Positions 34,917 to 43,449 of a stretch of 64,000 nt of DNA are shown piece by piece (within the stretch, counting starts at the first letter, position 1; every line of letters starts with the position of its first letter). Source of the DNA: a virus. The stretch is taken from the IMG/VR virus record IMGVR_UViG_3300046703_000100, positions 27,573 through 91,572 of that record, one strand, 5' to 3'. The position numbers were made by a program, and so were the translations under genes. Under the pieces are notes generated by a model that saw nothing but the letters and a program-made list of their open reading frames with translations, made no database searches and had not been told where the DNA came from.

Positions 34917-35537
34917 TTACTTTCTTATAGCAATTCCTAATTCTTTTAAATCTTTTTCCATTATTAATTGTATTTTTATCTCTGGATAAAATATTTTCGT
35001 TAAATCAAATTTAAATTTAGCATCATCTATCCAGTAACCTTTTATTTCTATATATTCATTGGTTTCAGGTAAATAAAAATCAGGTGTATAAGTAGTATCG
35101 CCTAAGTCAAATGCTTTTGGTTCGTATATCCATTTAATATCATTGTCGTCTAAAAATTGAGCGAAATTAACTTCCCATTGTGAATGAAAACAATTATCTT
35201 TATACCAAATTCGTTTACCATGAAAAAGAACTTTACCGAAATGAGGATGTTTTCTTCCTTGCATTTCTTTATGAAAACAATCTGCACATCTTCCTTTACC
35301 AGCGAAAACAGTTTGATGACTTGTTTCTTTACCGCATTTACAATAATAATGTTTATCTTGACAAGTTAATCCATGAATAAATTGATTATTATTACTGCCT
35401 CCATGTATTATTTTATTTTCTGGTCTTTTTTTACCAAACATAGAATTTAAAGAACCTTTATGAGAACAAGATTTACATCTTATCGATTTTGACCAAATTA
35501 ATGTTCCACAATCAATACATTTATTATGTTTATGCAT
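34917..35537 (-). CDS. PD-(D/E)XK homing endonuclease with zinc ribbons and NUMOD3
   Basis: A 206-residue free-standing endonuclease unlike its HNH neighbours. Zinc ribbons CIDC...CKSC and CKCGKE...CADC flank two NUMOD3-like segments (GKKRPENK, GRKHPHFGK). The C-terminal nuclease core is WEVNFAQFLDDN...YEPKAF...TYTPDFYL...YIEIKGYW, i.e. E...Y-x-PDF...E-x-K. This is the Vsr/archaeal-HJR-like fold seen in some phage homing enzymes. It lies between the adaptor and gp10-like genes. Confidence 0.8.
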   Translation of the reverse strand: MHKHNKCIDCGTLIWSKSIRCKSCSHKGSLNSMFGKKRPENKIIHGGSNNNQFIHGLTCQDKHYYCKCGKETSHQTVFAGKGRCADCFHKEMQGRKHPHFGKVLFHGKRIWYKDNCFHSQWEVNFAQFLDDNDIKWIYEPKAFDLGDTTYTPDFYLPETNEYIEIKGYWIDDAKFKFDLTKIFYPEIKIQLIMEKDLKELGIAIRK

Positions 35538-35899
35538 TATACTAATTTCCTATATATATATGCTCTGATAAAATGATAGGGTGATTCTCCTTCTAATTTA
35601 TATTGAAGACGACCTGAAATACGCCATCCTTCAAAATATTCCTCTCCAACTTGTATTTTATAAGAATTAAGAAGTATTGAAAGATTTCTTGCTTCGATGA
35701 TAATTTGTTTAGCATTGTCGGTAACTATTCCTGGCATTGCCCAGGTAACTTTTTCAAATGCTAAATCAGTTACTATTGCTTTTATAGTGATTGGATTTAA
35801 TTCTATATCGGTTTTGTTGTGTTCGTATGGGTCATTATCGCTTGATATAGAAGGATATAATCTAATTGGTTGTGAATGGTCTCTGAAAACGGTTTTCAT
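35537..35899 (-). CDS. candidate head-tail adaptor
   Basis: A 120-residue, beta-rich protein. Its 3' end overlaps the start of the endonuclease by one base. Position after the fibre island and before gp10-like suggests a head closure or adaptor protein. Confidence 0.5.
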   Translation of the reverse strand: MKTVFRDHSQPIRLYPSISSDNDPYEHNKTDIELNPITIKAIVTDLAFEKVTWAMPGIVTDNAKQIIIEARNLSILLNSYKIQVGEEYFEGWRISGRLQYKLEGESPYHFIRAYIYRKLV

Positions 35900-35990
35900 A
35901 TATTTACTTTCTTTTAATATTTATTTCTTATATTGTTCCATCGAATAATATTTTATAGTTTACTCCTTATGCACATATATCCCCTTTATA

Positions 35991-36134
35991 CTATTTCCGC
36001 AGGTCTTTATATTTTTCTTGGCACTCTACGCATTTCATATTCTTATCACCAGAAAATATACCTTTATCATGGTCGCAAGGAATATACGGTGTCTGTGCAC
36101 CTACTACAATACAAGTTACGCCTTTATCTTTCAT
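35991..36134 (-). CDS. small zinc-binding protein
   Basis: A 47-residue frame with an ideal ribosome binding site (AAAGGAG, 6 bases before ATG). It contains Cys at 8 and 20, His-22, and a CVEC pair near residues 37-40. One of the many Cys microproteins, here inside the virion module. Confidence 0.55.
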   Translation of the reverse strand: MKDKGVTCIVVGAQTPYIPCDHDKGIFSGDKNMKCVECQEKYKDLRK

Positions 36135-36143
36135 ATATCTCCT

Positions 36144-38006
36144 TTAAGCTGAAGCTTTCAATCTAATGGTTGCTATAACAGCAGTAATACTTGTTCCCAT
36201 TTTATTCTCAACTCTGTAATAAGAGCTTGCATAGCAACCAACATTTATTTTGTTATCTGTGCCCAAAGTAGTTGTAAAATCAGCCCCATTTTGCCATAGT
36301 ATAGCTTGTTCTCCACTAAAACCGATAACCAATGCACAAGAGCCAGTAGCAGCAACTGTAACTGAAATAAGTCCAGCACCAGTTGACAAAGTGCAAGTTC
36401 CATCATCAGCCAATATAACAGTATTAGCAACTCCAACTAAATCTAATCCCCATTGGACAGTTGGAACATTACTTATTGATATGCCATTTGTGAAACTTGG
36501 AGCTGACAATGAAGCTGGCTTATCACTAAACGCAAAGGCAGATGAGCCTTCTACACACATAGCACCGTCAAACCAGATTACATCTCCAGCAGTTGGGGAA
36601 TAGAAGTATAATATTACATTTGTTCCTGAAGCATCAGTCGTAAACTTTCCAATTTTAGTTTCCCAAGTTGTAGAGGTAGAATCTGTAGCTGGCATATTAA
36701 CTGCTGCGTCAGTAGTAGCAACTCTTGAAGTATCTCCTGCTGTAACTTTAGTTCTATAAGAAACTGAATATGTGGTTGATGCCTTTAATCCTGTTAAGAT
36801 AATATGTATATCTTCACCTGGTGCATTTAATGTAATCTTTTGTGAAACAGCACCATAACCAATATCACCTGTATCAACAGCTAATGTTGGTGAACCGCCT
36901 TTGGCAAAGCCATCAGGAGCTGCCGTAACTCCTGCCGAATGACACTCTAAACTACCATTAAAGATGAGATTGGTGGGGTTGACTGTACCATCTGATTTCG
37001 GAAAAAATCCATAAAAATATGTTAAAAGAGTTGCTTTAATATTTGCCCATGTAAGTTTTCGTTTAGCATTAGAATTTGCGTCTGATTCTATTAAAGTAAC
37101 ATCAGCATCTAATGGTGTAGGTTTGTCTGTCATTGCAAAAATTTCACCAGCAGTTGTTTTGGATATTTTTCCATCAGCATAGGTTTTTACTGCACTTTGC
37201 GAAGGATATTTTGTAGTAGAATTATCTGTTAATGCTCCATCAGTAGATTTATTTGCTTGGTCTTCAGGAACATAACCTATATTAGTATTTAAAATATTCC
37301 AATTAGTAGGAGTTTGGTCAGGGTTATCTACTATAGCAATAAGAGCATCGCCTACTGTAACAGGAATACCGTCTAAGACACCTGCTACTGATATAGCCCA
37401 TGTATCTCCTTTTAAAATTGTTTCTCCACTACCTGAACCACCTGTTACTGGATAAGTATTACCTGAAGCATTAAAAGCTCCTCGATAGTCGAGTAATCCA
37501 ATAACTAAATTATCTGCATAATCTTTTGTAGCTTTTACAGAAGGATATTTGGTATCTGATGAACCGTCTGTAACAACATTTGTGGATTTATTTGCTACAT
37601 CTTCTGCTGTGTAAGCGAAAGTCGCTTTATAAAGAGTATCAAAATATGTTTTAAGTGTTGCTTCGGATAATCCATTACATACTGTCCAAGTATTAGTATC
37701 TACTTTTAATAGAGAAATTATAGCATATTGTCCATTAGTTGCAAGTCCATTTTCAGAATTAACCGTTACATCACCATCTATAGGAGTTATAGTTATTGCT
37801 CCTACTCCACTTTGTCTTACTGCAATTGTGGTTCCTATACCAAAAGCAACAGCAGAATTCTTAGGAATAGTTAAAGTCATTGCAGAAGATTTGTTCATAT
37901 CTATTATTTTATCTGCATCTCCTATAATTAATGTATAACTATCTGTCTGAGAATTTATTATTATATCTTTTATCTGACTTGCACTTAATTGAGTATTACG
38001 TTTCAT
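36144..38006 (-). CDS. fibre protein with carbohydrate-binding-like domain
   Basis: A 620-residue protein. The N-terminus (MKRNTQLSASQIKDIIINSQTD) resembles the start of the proteins at 40118 and 40757. The middle has fibre-type repeats including two variants of AEDVANKSTNVVTDGSSDTK/EDQANKSTDGALTDNSTTK. The C-terminal third (about 370-470) looks like a CBM-type beta sandwich (GYGAVSQKITL, TTYSVSYRTK, VILYFYSP), followed by a Gly/Thr-rich head. It probably binds host glycans; location in the capsid-proximal island suggests a head fibre. Confidence 0.7.
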   Translation of the reverse strand: MKRNTQLSASQIKDIIINSQTDSYTLIIGDADKIIDMNKSSAMTLTIPKNSAVAFGIGTTIAVRQSGVGAITITPIDGDVTVNSENGLATNGQYAIISLLKVDTNTWTVCNGLSEATLKTYFDTLYKATFAYTAEDVANKSTNVVTDGSSDTKYPSVKATKDYADNLVIGLLDYRGAFNASGNTYPVTGGSGSGETILKGDTWAISVAGVLDGIPVTVGDALIAIVDNPDQTPTNWNILNTNIGYVPEDQANKSTDGALTDNSTTKYPSQSAVKTYADGKISKTTAGEIFAMTDKPTPLDADVTLIESDANSNAKRKLTWANIKATLLTYFYGFFPKSDGTVNPTNLIFNGSLECHSAGVTAAPDGFAKGGSPTLAVDTGDIGYGAVSQKITLNAPGEDIHIILTGLKASTTYSVSYRTKVTAGDTSRVATTDAAVNMPATDSTSTTWETKIGKFTTDASGTNVILYFYSPTAGDVIWFDGAMCVEGSSAFAFSDKPASLSAPSFTNGISISNVPTVQWGLDLVGVANTVILADDGTCTLSTGAGLISVTVAATGSCALVIGFSGEQAILWQNGADFTTTLGTDNKINVGCYASSYYRVENKMGTSITAVIATIRLKASA

Positions 38007-38033
38007 TTTATTTCTCCTTATAATATTTTAAAA

Positions 38034-39176
38034 TTAATTAGTACTTCCCCATGCACTAGGTATAGAAGCATAATTATCTAAACTTGTAAGACTGTTTCCT
38101 GCTCCTGCAAAACAAGAAGTTTTTGTAGGCGTTCCTGTTCCGAAATTACAGTTCCAAAGGTCAGGAGCTGTTCCTTGTGTACCGGTAAATGTACTACGAT
38201 AAAAACATTGATTAAAATCAACACTTTGATTTAAGAATCTTGTTCCTGAATCTCCAATAGAATAAAAAATAGTATCGTTTAATTGTAATTTCTTACAACC
38301 ACTGAATGTACTAAGAAAAGTAGTAGCCTCCGTATTGTATTTGAATAATAATGAGGGAACGGTTGTCAACCCAATACAACCAGAGAACGCATTATTAAAA
38401 TCCGTAACTAATGTATTGTATTGAAATAGATTAGCATTTAACGATGTTATTCTAATACAAGATGCAAATATGCCACTAAATTCTCTAACCCCTATATTAT
38501 ATCTAAATATATCATTAGGTATTGATATTAAACTTATGTTATTACACCCATTAAATATACCACTAAAAATAGTAACTGCTGTATTATATTTAAATAAATC
38601 TGATACTATAGCAGTTAATGCACTGCACCCCATAAATATACTTTCAAAAATAGTAACTGCTATACAGTTATCAAACATTCCACTTGGTATAGAAGTTATA
38701 GAGATACAATTTCTAAATGTATTCACAGCAGATGTTAAAGAAGCAAAATTACCTAAAGGAACAATCGTATTAAGATTTGAACAACCATAAAAACTTAATT
38801 TTTTAAATCCCATATCTCCTGTAAAAGAAATCATTTTAGTGATTTTTAATATACTATTGTTTTCATTAATATTGTTAAAAGAAAATGCTTCGCATAATCC
38901 TGCCATAATAATTTGATAAGTTCCAGTAGAAGTATAAACATGAGTTCTATCTGCATCATTATAAGAAGTAATATTACTTTCTGCTCCGCCGTCTCCCCAA
39001 TCTATTACAAAATTATGAGAATAACTAGCACCAGCATTATTAGTAGGTATTGTAAAAGTTTTTCCAGCAGTTGTGTTAACTGTAAGAGAAATTTCAAAAG
39101 TAAATGTATTATTATATATAGGAATTTTTGCAATACTATTATTATTTAATCCTAAATTTAAAAGTTTAAGAGACAT
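38034..39176 (-). CDS. PKD-like plus BspA-type leucine-rich repeat adhesin
   Basis: A 380-residue protein. Residues about 28-95 are PKD-like (FVIDWGDGGAESN...THVYTSTGTYQIIM). Then at least six repeats of the BspA/DUF285 type, about 28 residues each, built on F..C..LT.IP..LF.YNT (for example NCISITSIPSGMFDN, GCIGLTTVPSLLFKYN). Such repeats serve as surface adhesins in gut bacteria, so a phage copy could bind host or mucus. Ends with a C-terminal Cys-containing cap. Confidence 0.78.
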   Translation of the reverse strand: MSLKLLNLGLNNNSIAKIPIYNNTFTFEISLTVNTTAGKTFTIPTNNAGASYSHNFVIDWGDGGAESNITSYNDADRTHVYTSTGTYQIIMAGLCEAFSFNNINENNSILKITKMISFTGDMGFKKLSFYGCSNLNTIVPLGNFASLTSAVNTFRNCISITSIPSGMFDNCIAVTIFESIFMGCSALTAIVSDLFKYNTAVTIFSGIFNGCNNISLISIPNDIFRYNIGVREFSGIFASCIRITSLNANLFQYNTLVTDFNNAFSGCIGLTTVPSLLFKYNTEATTFLSTFSGCKKLQLNDTIFYSIGDSGTRFLNQSVDFNQCFYRSTFTGTQGTAPDLWNCNFGTGTPTKTSCFAGAGNSLTSLDNYASIPSAWGSTN

Positions 39177-39177
39177 A

Positions 39178-39474
39178 TTATTCTTTCTTTTCTTCTGGTT
39201 TTTCTGGTTCTAAAAGTTGTATTAATACTAAGATTATTCCGTCTAATTTTAAAAGGGTTTCCTTATTGTCTTTAATTTGAGCATATTGTTTATCTAATAC
39301 TTCTAAACCTTTTTTCTTTTCAGCTTTTGCCCAAACAAGTTTGTCTTCTATAACTTTTCTTAAATTTCGAGAATCTTCTACTCGACGTTCAACCATTTTA
39401 TCTAATGTTTTTTGCATCTTTTCTTTTTTCTCTTCAGGAAGATTTGCGATTGCCTTACCTCTTAACTTAGACAT
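39178..39474 (-). CDS. coiled-coil protein
   Basis: A 98-residue Lys/Glu-rich coiled-coil protein. It ends two bases before the next gene begins. Could be a fibre stalk or chaperone. No family recognised. Confidence 0.6.
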   Translation of the reverse strand: MSKLRGKAIANLPEEKKEKMQKTLDKMVERRVEDSRNLRKVIEDKLVWAKAEKKKGLEVLDKQYAQIKDNKETLLKLDGIILVLIQLLEPEKPEEKKE

Positions 39475-39502
39475 TGTATTTCTCCTTATTTTAGTTTTAT
39501 TT

Positions 39503-39531
39503 GGGGGAGGAGTTGTACTCCCCCCTTTTTT
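39503..39531 (+). terminator. GC-rich hairpin with plus-strand U-run
   Basis: GGGGGAG/CTCCCCC stem, 8-base loop, then TTTTTT reading on the plus strand, although the genes here are on the minus strand. It would stop antisense transcripts entering from the left; on the minus transcript it is a stable stem-loop without a U-run. Confidence 0.6.
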
Positions 39532-39572
39532 CTATATAACTTAATGTATGTTTTGGGTTTTTTAATTAACTT

Positions 39573-40118
39573 TTAAGCTTGTGCAATATAATGCACAACA
39601 ATTATATCATCTGCCTCAGTTGCCTCTGCAAAAGTAATCTGCTTACCACTAATCGTATAATCTTTTGCGGAACCTTCCTCTTGCAACAGACCTCTAAGAT
39701 ATACCTGAACTGAATTCGCTACAGGAGTATCTGTAAGAGGTGCAGGGGTAGTATCTGAACTACCTGTTAAATCTTCAACTTTGAACGCACTTTCTAAAAT
39801 ACCAACCGCATCTGTAATGGTATAAAACTCTAAGCCATCTGCACCAGCAGTAACTCTTACACCTTTAAGAGATGCGTCAGCATATGTAGAAGGAGCATCT
39901 GTTAAACCAATAAATGCTAATTCCTGTAACGCACTATCAGCTTTACCCAATGAGCTAACTACACCTGCATCTAAATCAGCAGTTGTAATACCGCTACCAG
40001 GTTTCTGATAAGCAGAATCAGCTAATCCTAATGAAATGCCAATCGCTGATGTCAACTGGTCTAAACCGACATCACCATCTTTGATTTGAATACCACGTAT
40101 GGCAGTATTTCTGTTCAT
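39573..40118 (-). CDS. fibre/decoration protein, paralogue of 40200
   Basis: A 181-residue protein closely similar to its neighbour at 40200-40757 along its whole length: NRNTAIRGIQIKDGDV at the start, LADSAYQ, AFIGLTDAPSTYADA, DGLEFYTITD, and the C-terminal unit VQVYLRGLLQEEGSAKDY...DDIIVVHYIAQA. This terminal domain (NG.. Q ..G.DY...F....GD...V.Y) is common in phage fibres. The two genes clearly arose by duplication. Confidence 0.65.
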   Translation of the reverse strand: MNRNTAIRGIQIKDGDVGLDQLTSAIGISLGLADSAYQKPGSGITTADLDAGVVSSLGKADSALQELAFIGLTDAPSTYADASLKGVRVTAGADGLEFYTITDAVGILESAFKVEDLTGSSDTTPAPLTDTPVANSVQVYLRGLLQEEGSAKDYTISGKQITFAEATEADDIIVVHYIAQA

Positions 40119-40199
40119 TTTATTTCTCCTTGATTCTATTTTTTTATTTCTTATCCATCAAGGTTCATATTTCAATTTATTATTTTCAAATTTAATTGT

Positions 40200-40757
40200 T
40201 TAAGCTTTTGTGATAGAATGAATAACAACTATATCACCAACTGCTGTTGCTTCGGCGAAAGTAATAACTGTAAATCCGCCAGCTTCTGTAGCAACATAAT
40301 CTTTACCAGAACCCTCTTCCTGTAAAAGACCGTTGAGATAAACTTCAACAGAATTTACAACAGCAAGAGTAGTCATAGTATATTCTACTTTTGCACTTAC
40401 AACAGGAACTTCTACCGCAACTGCTGACTCTAATACACCAGTGTTATCGGTAATAACATAATACTCCAATGCACTCATTCCAACATTAACTCTTAATGCT
40501 TCTCCAGCATGACCTGAATAAGCACCAGCAGTATCTGTCAAAGCAGTAAATGCTAATGACTGAAGAGCTGTATCCGCTAAATCTAACGAATCCTGAACAC
40601 CTTCTGCTAAATCAGCATAAGGAATTCCACCAACAGGTAACTGATAAGCACTGTCAGCTAATACTAATGAAGCATTAACACCAACAGACAACTGTGCAGT
40701 ATCAACATCGTTATCCTTAATCTGAATACCTCTGATTGCTGTATTTCGATTTGCCAT
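40200..40757 (-). CDS. fibre/decoration protein, paralogue of 39573
   Basis: A 185-residue protein. I chose the start at 40757 because AAAAGAGA precedes it and it begins with MANRNTAIRGIQIKD, the same sequence as the paralogue. Contents as in the neighbour; GLLQEEGSGKDYV...GDIVVIHSITKA is the terminal domain. A longer frame from 40808 has an unrelated N-terminal extension and is less likely. Confidence 0.65.
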   Translation of the reverse strand: MANRNTAIRGIQIKDNDVDTAQLSVGVNASLVLADSAYQLPVGGIPYADLAEGVQDSLDLADTALQSLAFTALTDTAGAYSGHAGEALRVNVGMSALEYYVITDNTGVLESAVAVEVPVVSAKVEYTMTTLAVVNSVEVYLNGLLQEEGSGKDYVATEAGGFTVITFAEATAVGDIVVIHSITKA

Positions 40758-40881
40758 TTTAAGTCTCTTTTCTTGACTTTTTGTACTTCTTATCTCGTCA
40801 AGTGTCAAATTTAAATTTTCAAGTATTTGAAATTCTTTACCCAGAATTTCTACATTAAGTCAAACAAGTTTCAGTAAAGTG

Positions 40882-41154
40882 TTAAATATTTGTATATCCT
40901 GAACCATTACAAAATTCACATTTTGTGTATCCCTGACGAATCGAGCATTTATTTTTACAACGAACAATTAATCCTTCTGCTTCTAATTTCTTAAATAATT
41001 TTTGAATATCAGAATAATAATAATCGAAAAGCATCTTCTTTAAATAAACGAATTCTTCTGATTCTTTTCCAAATTTTAATTGTAATAAATCAAGAATTCT
41101 CTTGACAGTATTTAATTGTTCTAAATATATCACAGAAGCTAAATTAATTTTCAC
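40882..41154 (-). CDS. hypothetical protein with DnaJ-like Cys motif
   Basis: A 90-residue protein. I chose the GTG at 41154 because AAGG lies 8 bases before it; another GTG at 41211 would overlap the previous gene by 38 bases. Mostly helical, with a C-terminal CKNKC...CEFCNGSGY, i.e. a zinc knuckle of the CxxCxGxG type. Sits within the fibre island; role unknown. Confidence 0.55.
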   Translation of the reverse strand: MKINLASVIYLEQLNTVKRILDLLQLKFGKESEEFVYLKKMLFDYYYSDIQKLFKKLEAEGLIVRCKNKCSIRQGYTKCEFCNGSGYTNI

Positions 41155-41173
41155 GATTTTATCCTTACTTTTT

Positions 41174-41764
41174 TTATGCCTTGATGTATTCGACTTGGAT
41201 GATATCTCCACTTAAAATATCGATTTCAAATGCAAAGGTATTTGGAGACACTTCAGTAATATATTCTTCTTCTAATCCATTTAAAGTAACTTCTAATGAA
41301 CCTGATTGATAATTAAATGCTGTTTGAAAAGTAGTTAAATTTAATTGAGTAGGTATTTCATCTTCTATATGAGCATGTTTTTGGGCAACCGCATTATCAA
41401 TATCAGCAACAGATGAAGACGGTCTTCCTTCAATTAAATCCCAATCCAAATCTACTACTTGTCCTTGATTCATCCAATCAGAACCATCCCATACCCATAA
41501 ATCTCCAGTAGCATTTACTATTCTTGCATCACCTTGAACGTTTCCACTCATAGGTAGGTCGCCAACAGTTTCTACACCTGAACAAAATTTTAGAACAATA
41601 TTTGTGCTTTCATATAATAAGGTAACTAAATATTGCCATGTAGTACCGTTCCAAATATATACTTTATTGGTATCTATTGTAACACAGCCTCTACCTACAT
41701 AATTTCCAGTAACAGGTAAACTGGCATAAGAGGCAACTGGTTTGTACAAATAATAATTGCTCAT
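41174..41764 (-). CDS. fibre protein with W-rich repeats
   Basis: A 196-residue protein with two repeats of a motif common in phage fibre proteins: SLPVTGNYVGRGCVTID...VYIWNGTTWQ and DLPMSGNVQGDARIVN...LWVWDGSDW. It ends with a beta domain of the LNGLEEEY...GDIIQVEYIKA type, the same as the C-terminus of the 39573 and 40200 proteins. Confidence 0.7.
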   Translation of the reverse strand: MSNYYLYKPVASYASLPVTGNYVGRGCVTIDTNKVYIWNGTTWQYLVTLLYESTNIVLKFCSGVETVGDLPMSGNVQGDARIVNATGDLWVWDGSDWMNQGQVVDLDWDLIEGRPSSSVADIDNAVAQKHAHIEDEIPTQLNLTTFQTAFNYQSGSLEVTLNGLEEEYITEVSPNTFAFEIDILSGDIIQVEYIKA

Positions 41765-41792
41765 ATTAATTCTCCTTTTTTAAATTTTTATA

Positions 41793-42575
41793 TTATCCGA
41801 TTGACATCCATCTTATTCCGAATAATGTATTAATATTAGTAAAATTTAATGTAAACCCATCTTCATTCATAGAAACTAATGTTGCCATTACTTGAATAGC
41901 TCCTGAAGCATTAAAAAGATATATACATCTATCTTGTTTAGCATCTCCTCTAAATGTATTGCTATAATTTCCACAAAAAGAAGACACATTTTGATTTAAA
42001 AATTCATCGACAAATCCATTACTTTGCATAAACCAAGTTTGCATACCATCGTTCTTATGTCCGACAAAATGTATTGCTTTTGGTTTAAATCCTAATCCAC
42101 TTACAGAATAATTACCAATAGAACTTGGACTTGTAAAATAACCTACTTTAGTATGTATTGAAGCATTTGTACCAGGTGTTCCAGAAATACCTTGATTACC
42201 TGTATCTCCTTTATCGCCTTTTAAACCTTGTTCGCCTTGAATACCCTGTTGTCCGTCATTGCCATTCGCTCCATTAATACCGTCAATTCCGTCTTTTCCA
42301 TCTATTCCATTTATACCATTGACTCCATCTAAACCATTATTTCCTGGCAATCCTTGCTCACCTTGAAGACCAGTTTCGCCTTGAATTCCTTGCTCGCCTT
42401 TGTCTCCTTTTACACCTTGAGCATTTATTTCTTCCCAATCACCTTCTGTTAAACTTCGTGCTATATATGTTTTATTGCCTACTGTATCTCTATAAGTTTG
42501 TCCTTCAAATTCAGGAGTTATTAAAGTAGGAGGAACAATCCCTGATTGACTGGATTGTTTTCGATGTCCTTTCAT
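41793..42575 (-). CDS. collagen-like fibre protein, start ambiguous
   Basis: A 260-residue protein: a 53-residue head, 28 uninterrupted Gly-X-Y triplets (residues 54-137) that should form a collagen-like trimeric stalk, and a C-terminal globular domain. The ribosome binding site GAGAGGAG is placed exactly for an ATG at 42594, 19 bases upstream of the annotated start, but that ATG is out of frame because of a run of ten G. With nine G (or twelve) it would read MGGGSYMKGHRK into this gene. Thus expression may depend on the length of the tract; reinitiation at 42575 (ATGA overlap) is the alternative. Confidence 0.72.
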   Translation of the reverse strand: MKGHRKQSSQSGIVPPTLITPEFEGQTYRDTVGNKTYIARSLTEGDWEEINAQGVKGDKGEQGIQGETGLQGEQGLPGNNGLDGVNGINGIDGKDGIDGINGANGNDGQQGIQGEQGLKGDKGDTGNQGISGTPGTNASIHTKVGYFTSPSSIGNYSVSGLGFKPKAIHFVGHKNDGMQTWFMQSNGFVDEFLNQNVSSFCGNYSNTFRGDAKQDRCIYLFNASGAIQVMATLVSMNEDGFTLNFTNINTLFGIRWMSIG

Positions 42576-42582
42576 ATAACTG

Positions 42583-42592
42583 CCCCCCCCCC
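42583..42592 (-). repeat. G10 homopolymer tract at fibre gene start
   Basis: Ten consecutive G on the minus strand (C on the plus strand) between a well-placed ribosome binding site/ATG and the collagen-like gene. Homopolymer runs of this length are prone to slippage and to sequencing error. Confidence 0.85.
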
Positions 42593-42608
42593 ATAAAATA
42601 CTCCTCTC

Positions 42609-43067
42609 TTATGCAGTTAATTCTACAGATACTTGGTCTGCTGTTCCTCTTTTAAATATTAAAAAAATTCTATTTAATCCTAAACAAGTGTTAATCCATA
42701 TCGCAATTGCATTAGTATTATCTAAAATAGGTTCTGTATCTTGTGTATATACTTTTATTTTAATTTCGCTATATTCTGTTAATTTTGTAATATATAAATC
42801 GTCTAATTCATCTTGAACTGTTTTTCCTGTTTGATATGTAGTAACCTCTGAAGCAATTGTCGTTCCAGGTTCGCCAGTATCACCTTTATCACCCTTCATA
42901 CCTTTAGCAACTGGAATAATATCTATTGATTGAAAATTAATGTTTATAGTTTCGCTTCCAAATAAATCCCCAAACTTAACTTCTATAGAATCTTTCTCTA
43001 TAAAAGATACATTTAAAAACTCTAATATTGGAAGAGGTATATCACTTTGACCCCAATTATAACCCAT
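42609..43067 (-). CDS. fibre-related protein with short collagen-like segment
   Basis: A 152-residue beta-rich protein with four Gly-X-Y triplets in the middle (GMKGDKGDTGEPG) and a helical region after them. It precedes the collagen-like gene and could be its adaptor to the virion. The first bases of the next gene's ribosome binding site abut its stop. Confidence 0.6.
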   Translation of the reverse strand: MGYNWGQSDIPLPILEFLNVSFIEKDSIEVKFGDLFGSETININFQSIDIIPVAKGMKGDKGDTGEPGTTIASEVTTYQTGKTVQDELDDLYITKLTEYSEIKIKVYTQDTEPILDNTNAIAIWINTCLGLNRIFLIFKRGTADQVSVELTA

Positions 43068-43069
43068 TG

Positions 43070-43435
43070 TTAAACTCCATGAATTACTGTATTTTGTATT
43101 GATAATCTACCGTTCCAAATAACACCCTCATCTGGAGGAGTAGAATCGGTTATAAATTTTACTGCATAATAATAATTTTGACAAGGAATATTAGTATCTT
43201 CGGCAGTAAGTTGAATTAACATTCTACCATTGGTAGGTTGAATAAAATCTGCTGTCTGATATAATTTATAAATAACTGCACTACTGTCAGGGTCTACTAA
43301 TTGTTCTTTAGCCATAAATATAACAGACCATCCTGTAATATTAATAGGAGCATTAGATTTAGTAAATTTTAATTCATAAGTTTTAGAACATTTTCGTAAT
43401 ATTACAATGTTCATATTAACAGGTATACTTTGCAT
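43070..43435 (-). CDS. BppU N-terminal-like / immunoglobulin-like protein
   Basis: A 121-residue protein: RKCSKTYELKFTKSNAPINITGWSVIFMAKE...GRMLIQLTAEDT...YYAVKFIT. This strand pattern matches the N-terminal immunoglobulin-like domain of phage baseplate upper proteins (BppU-N), here as a stand-alone protein. It may be a base for the fibres encoded next to it. Confidence 0.65.
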   Translation of the reverse strand: MQSIPVNMNIVILRKCSKTYELKFTKSNAPINITGWSVIFMAKEQLVDPDSSAVIYKLYQTADFIQPTNGRMLIQLTAEDTNIPCQNYYYAVKFITDSTPPDEGVIWNGRLSIQNTVIHGV

Positions 43436-43449
43436 AAATTCTCCTTATA

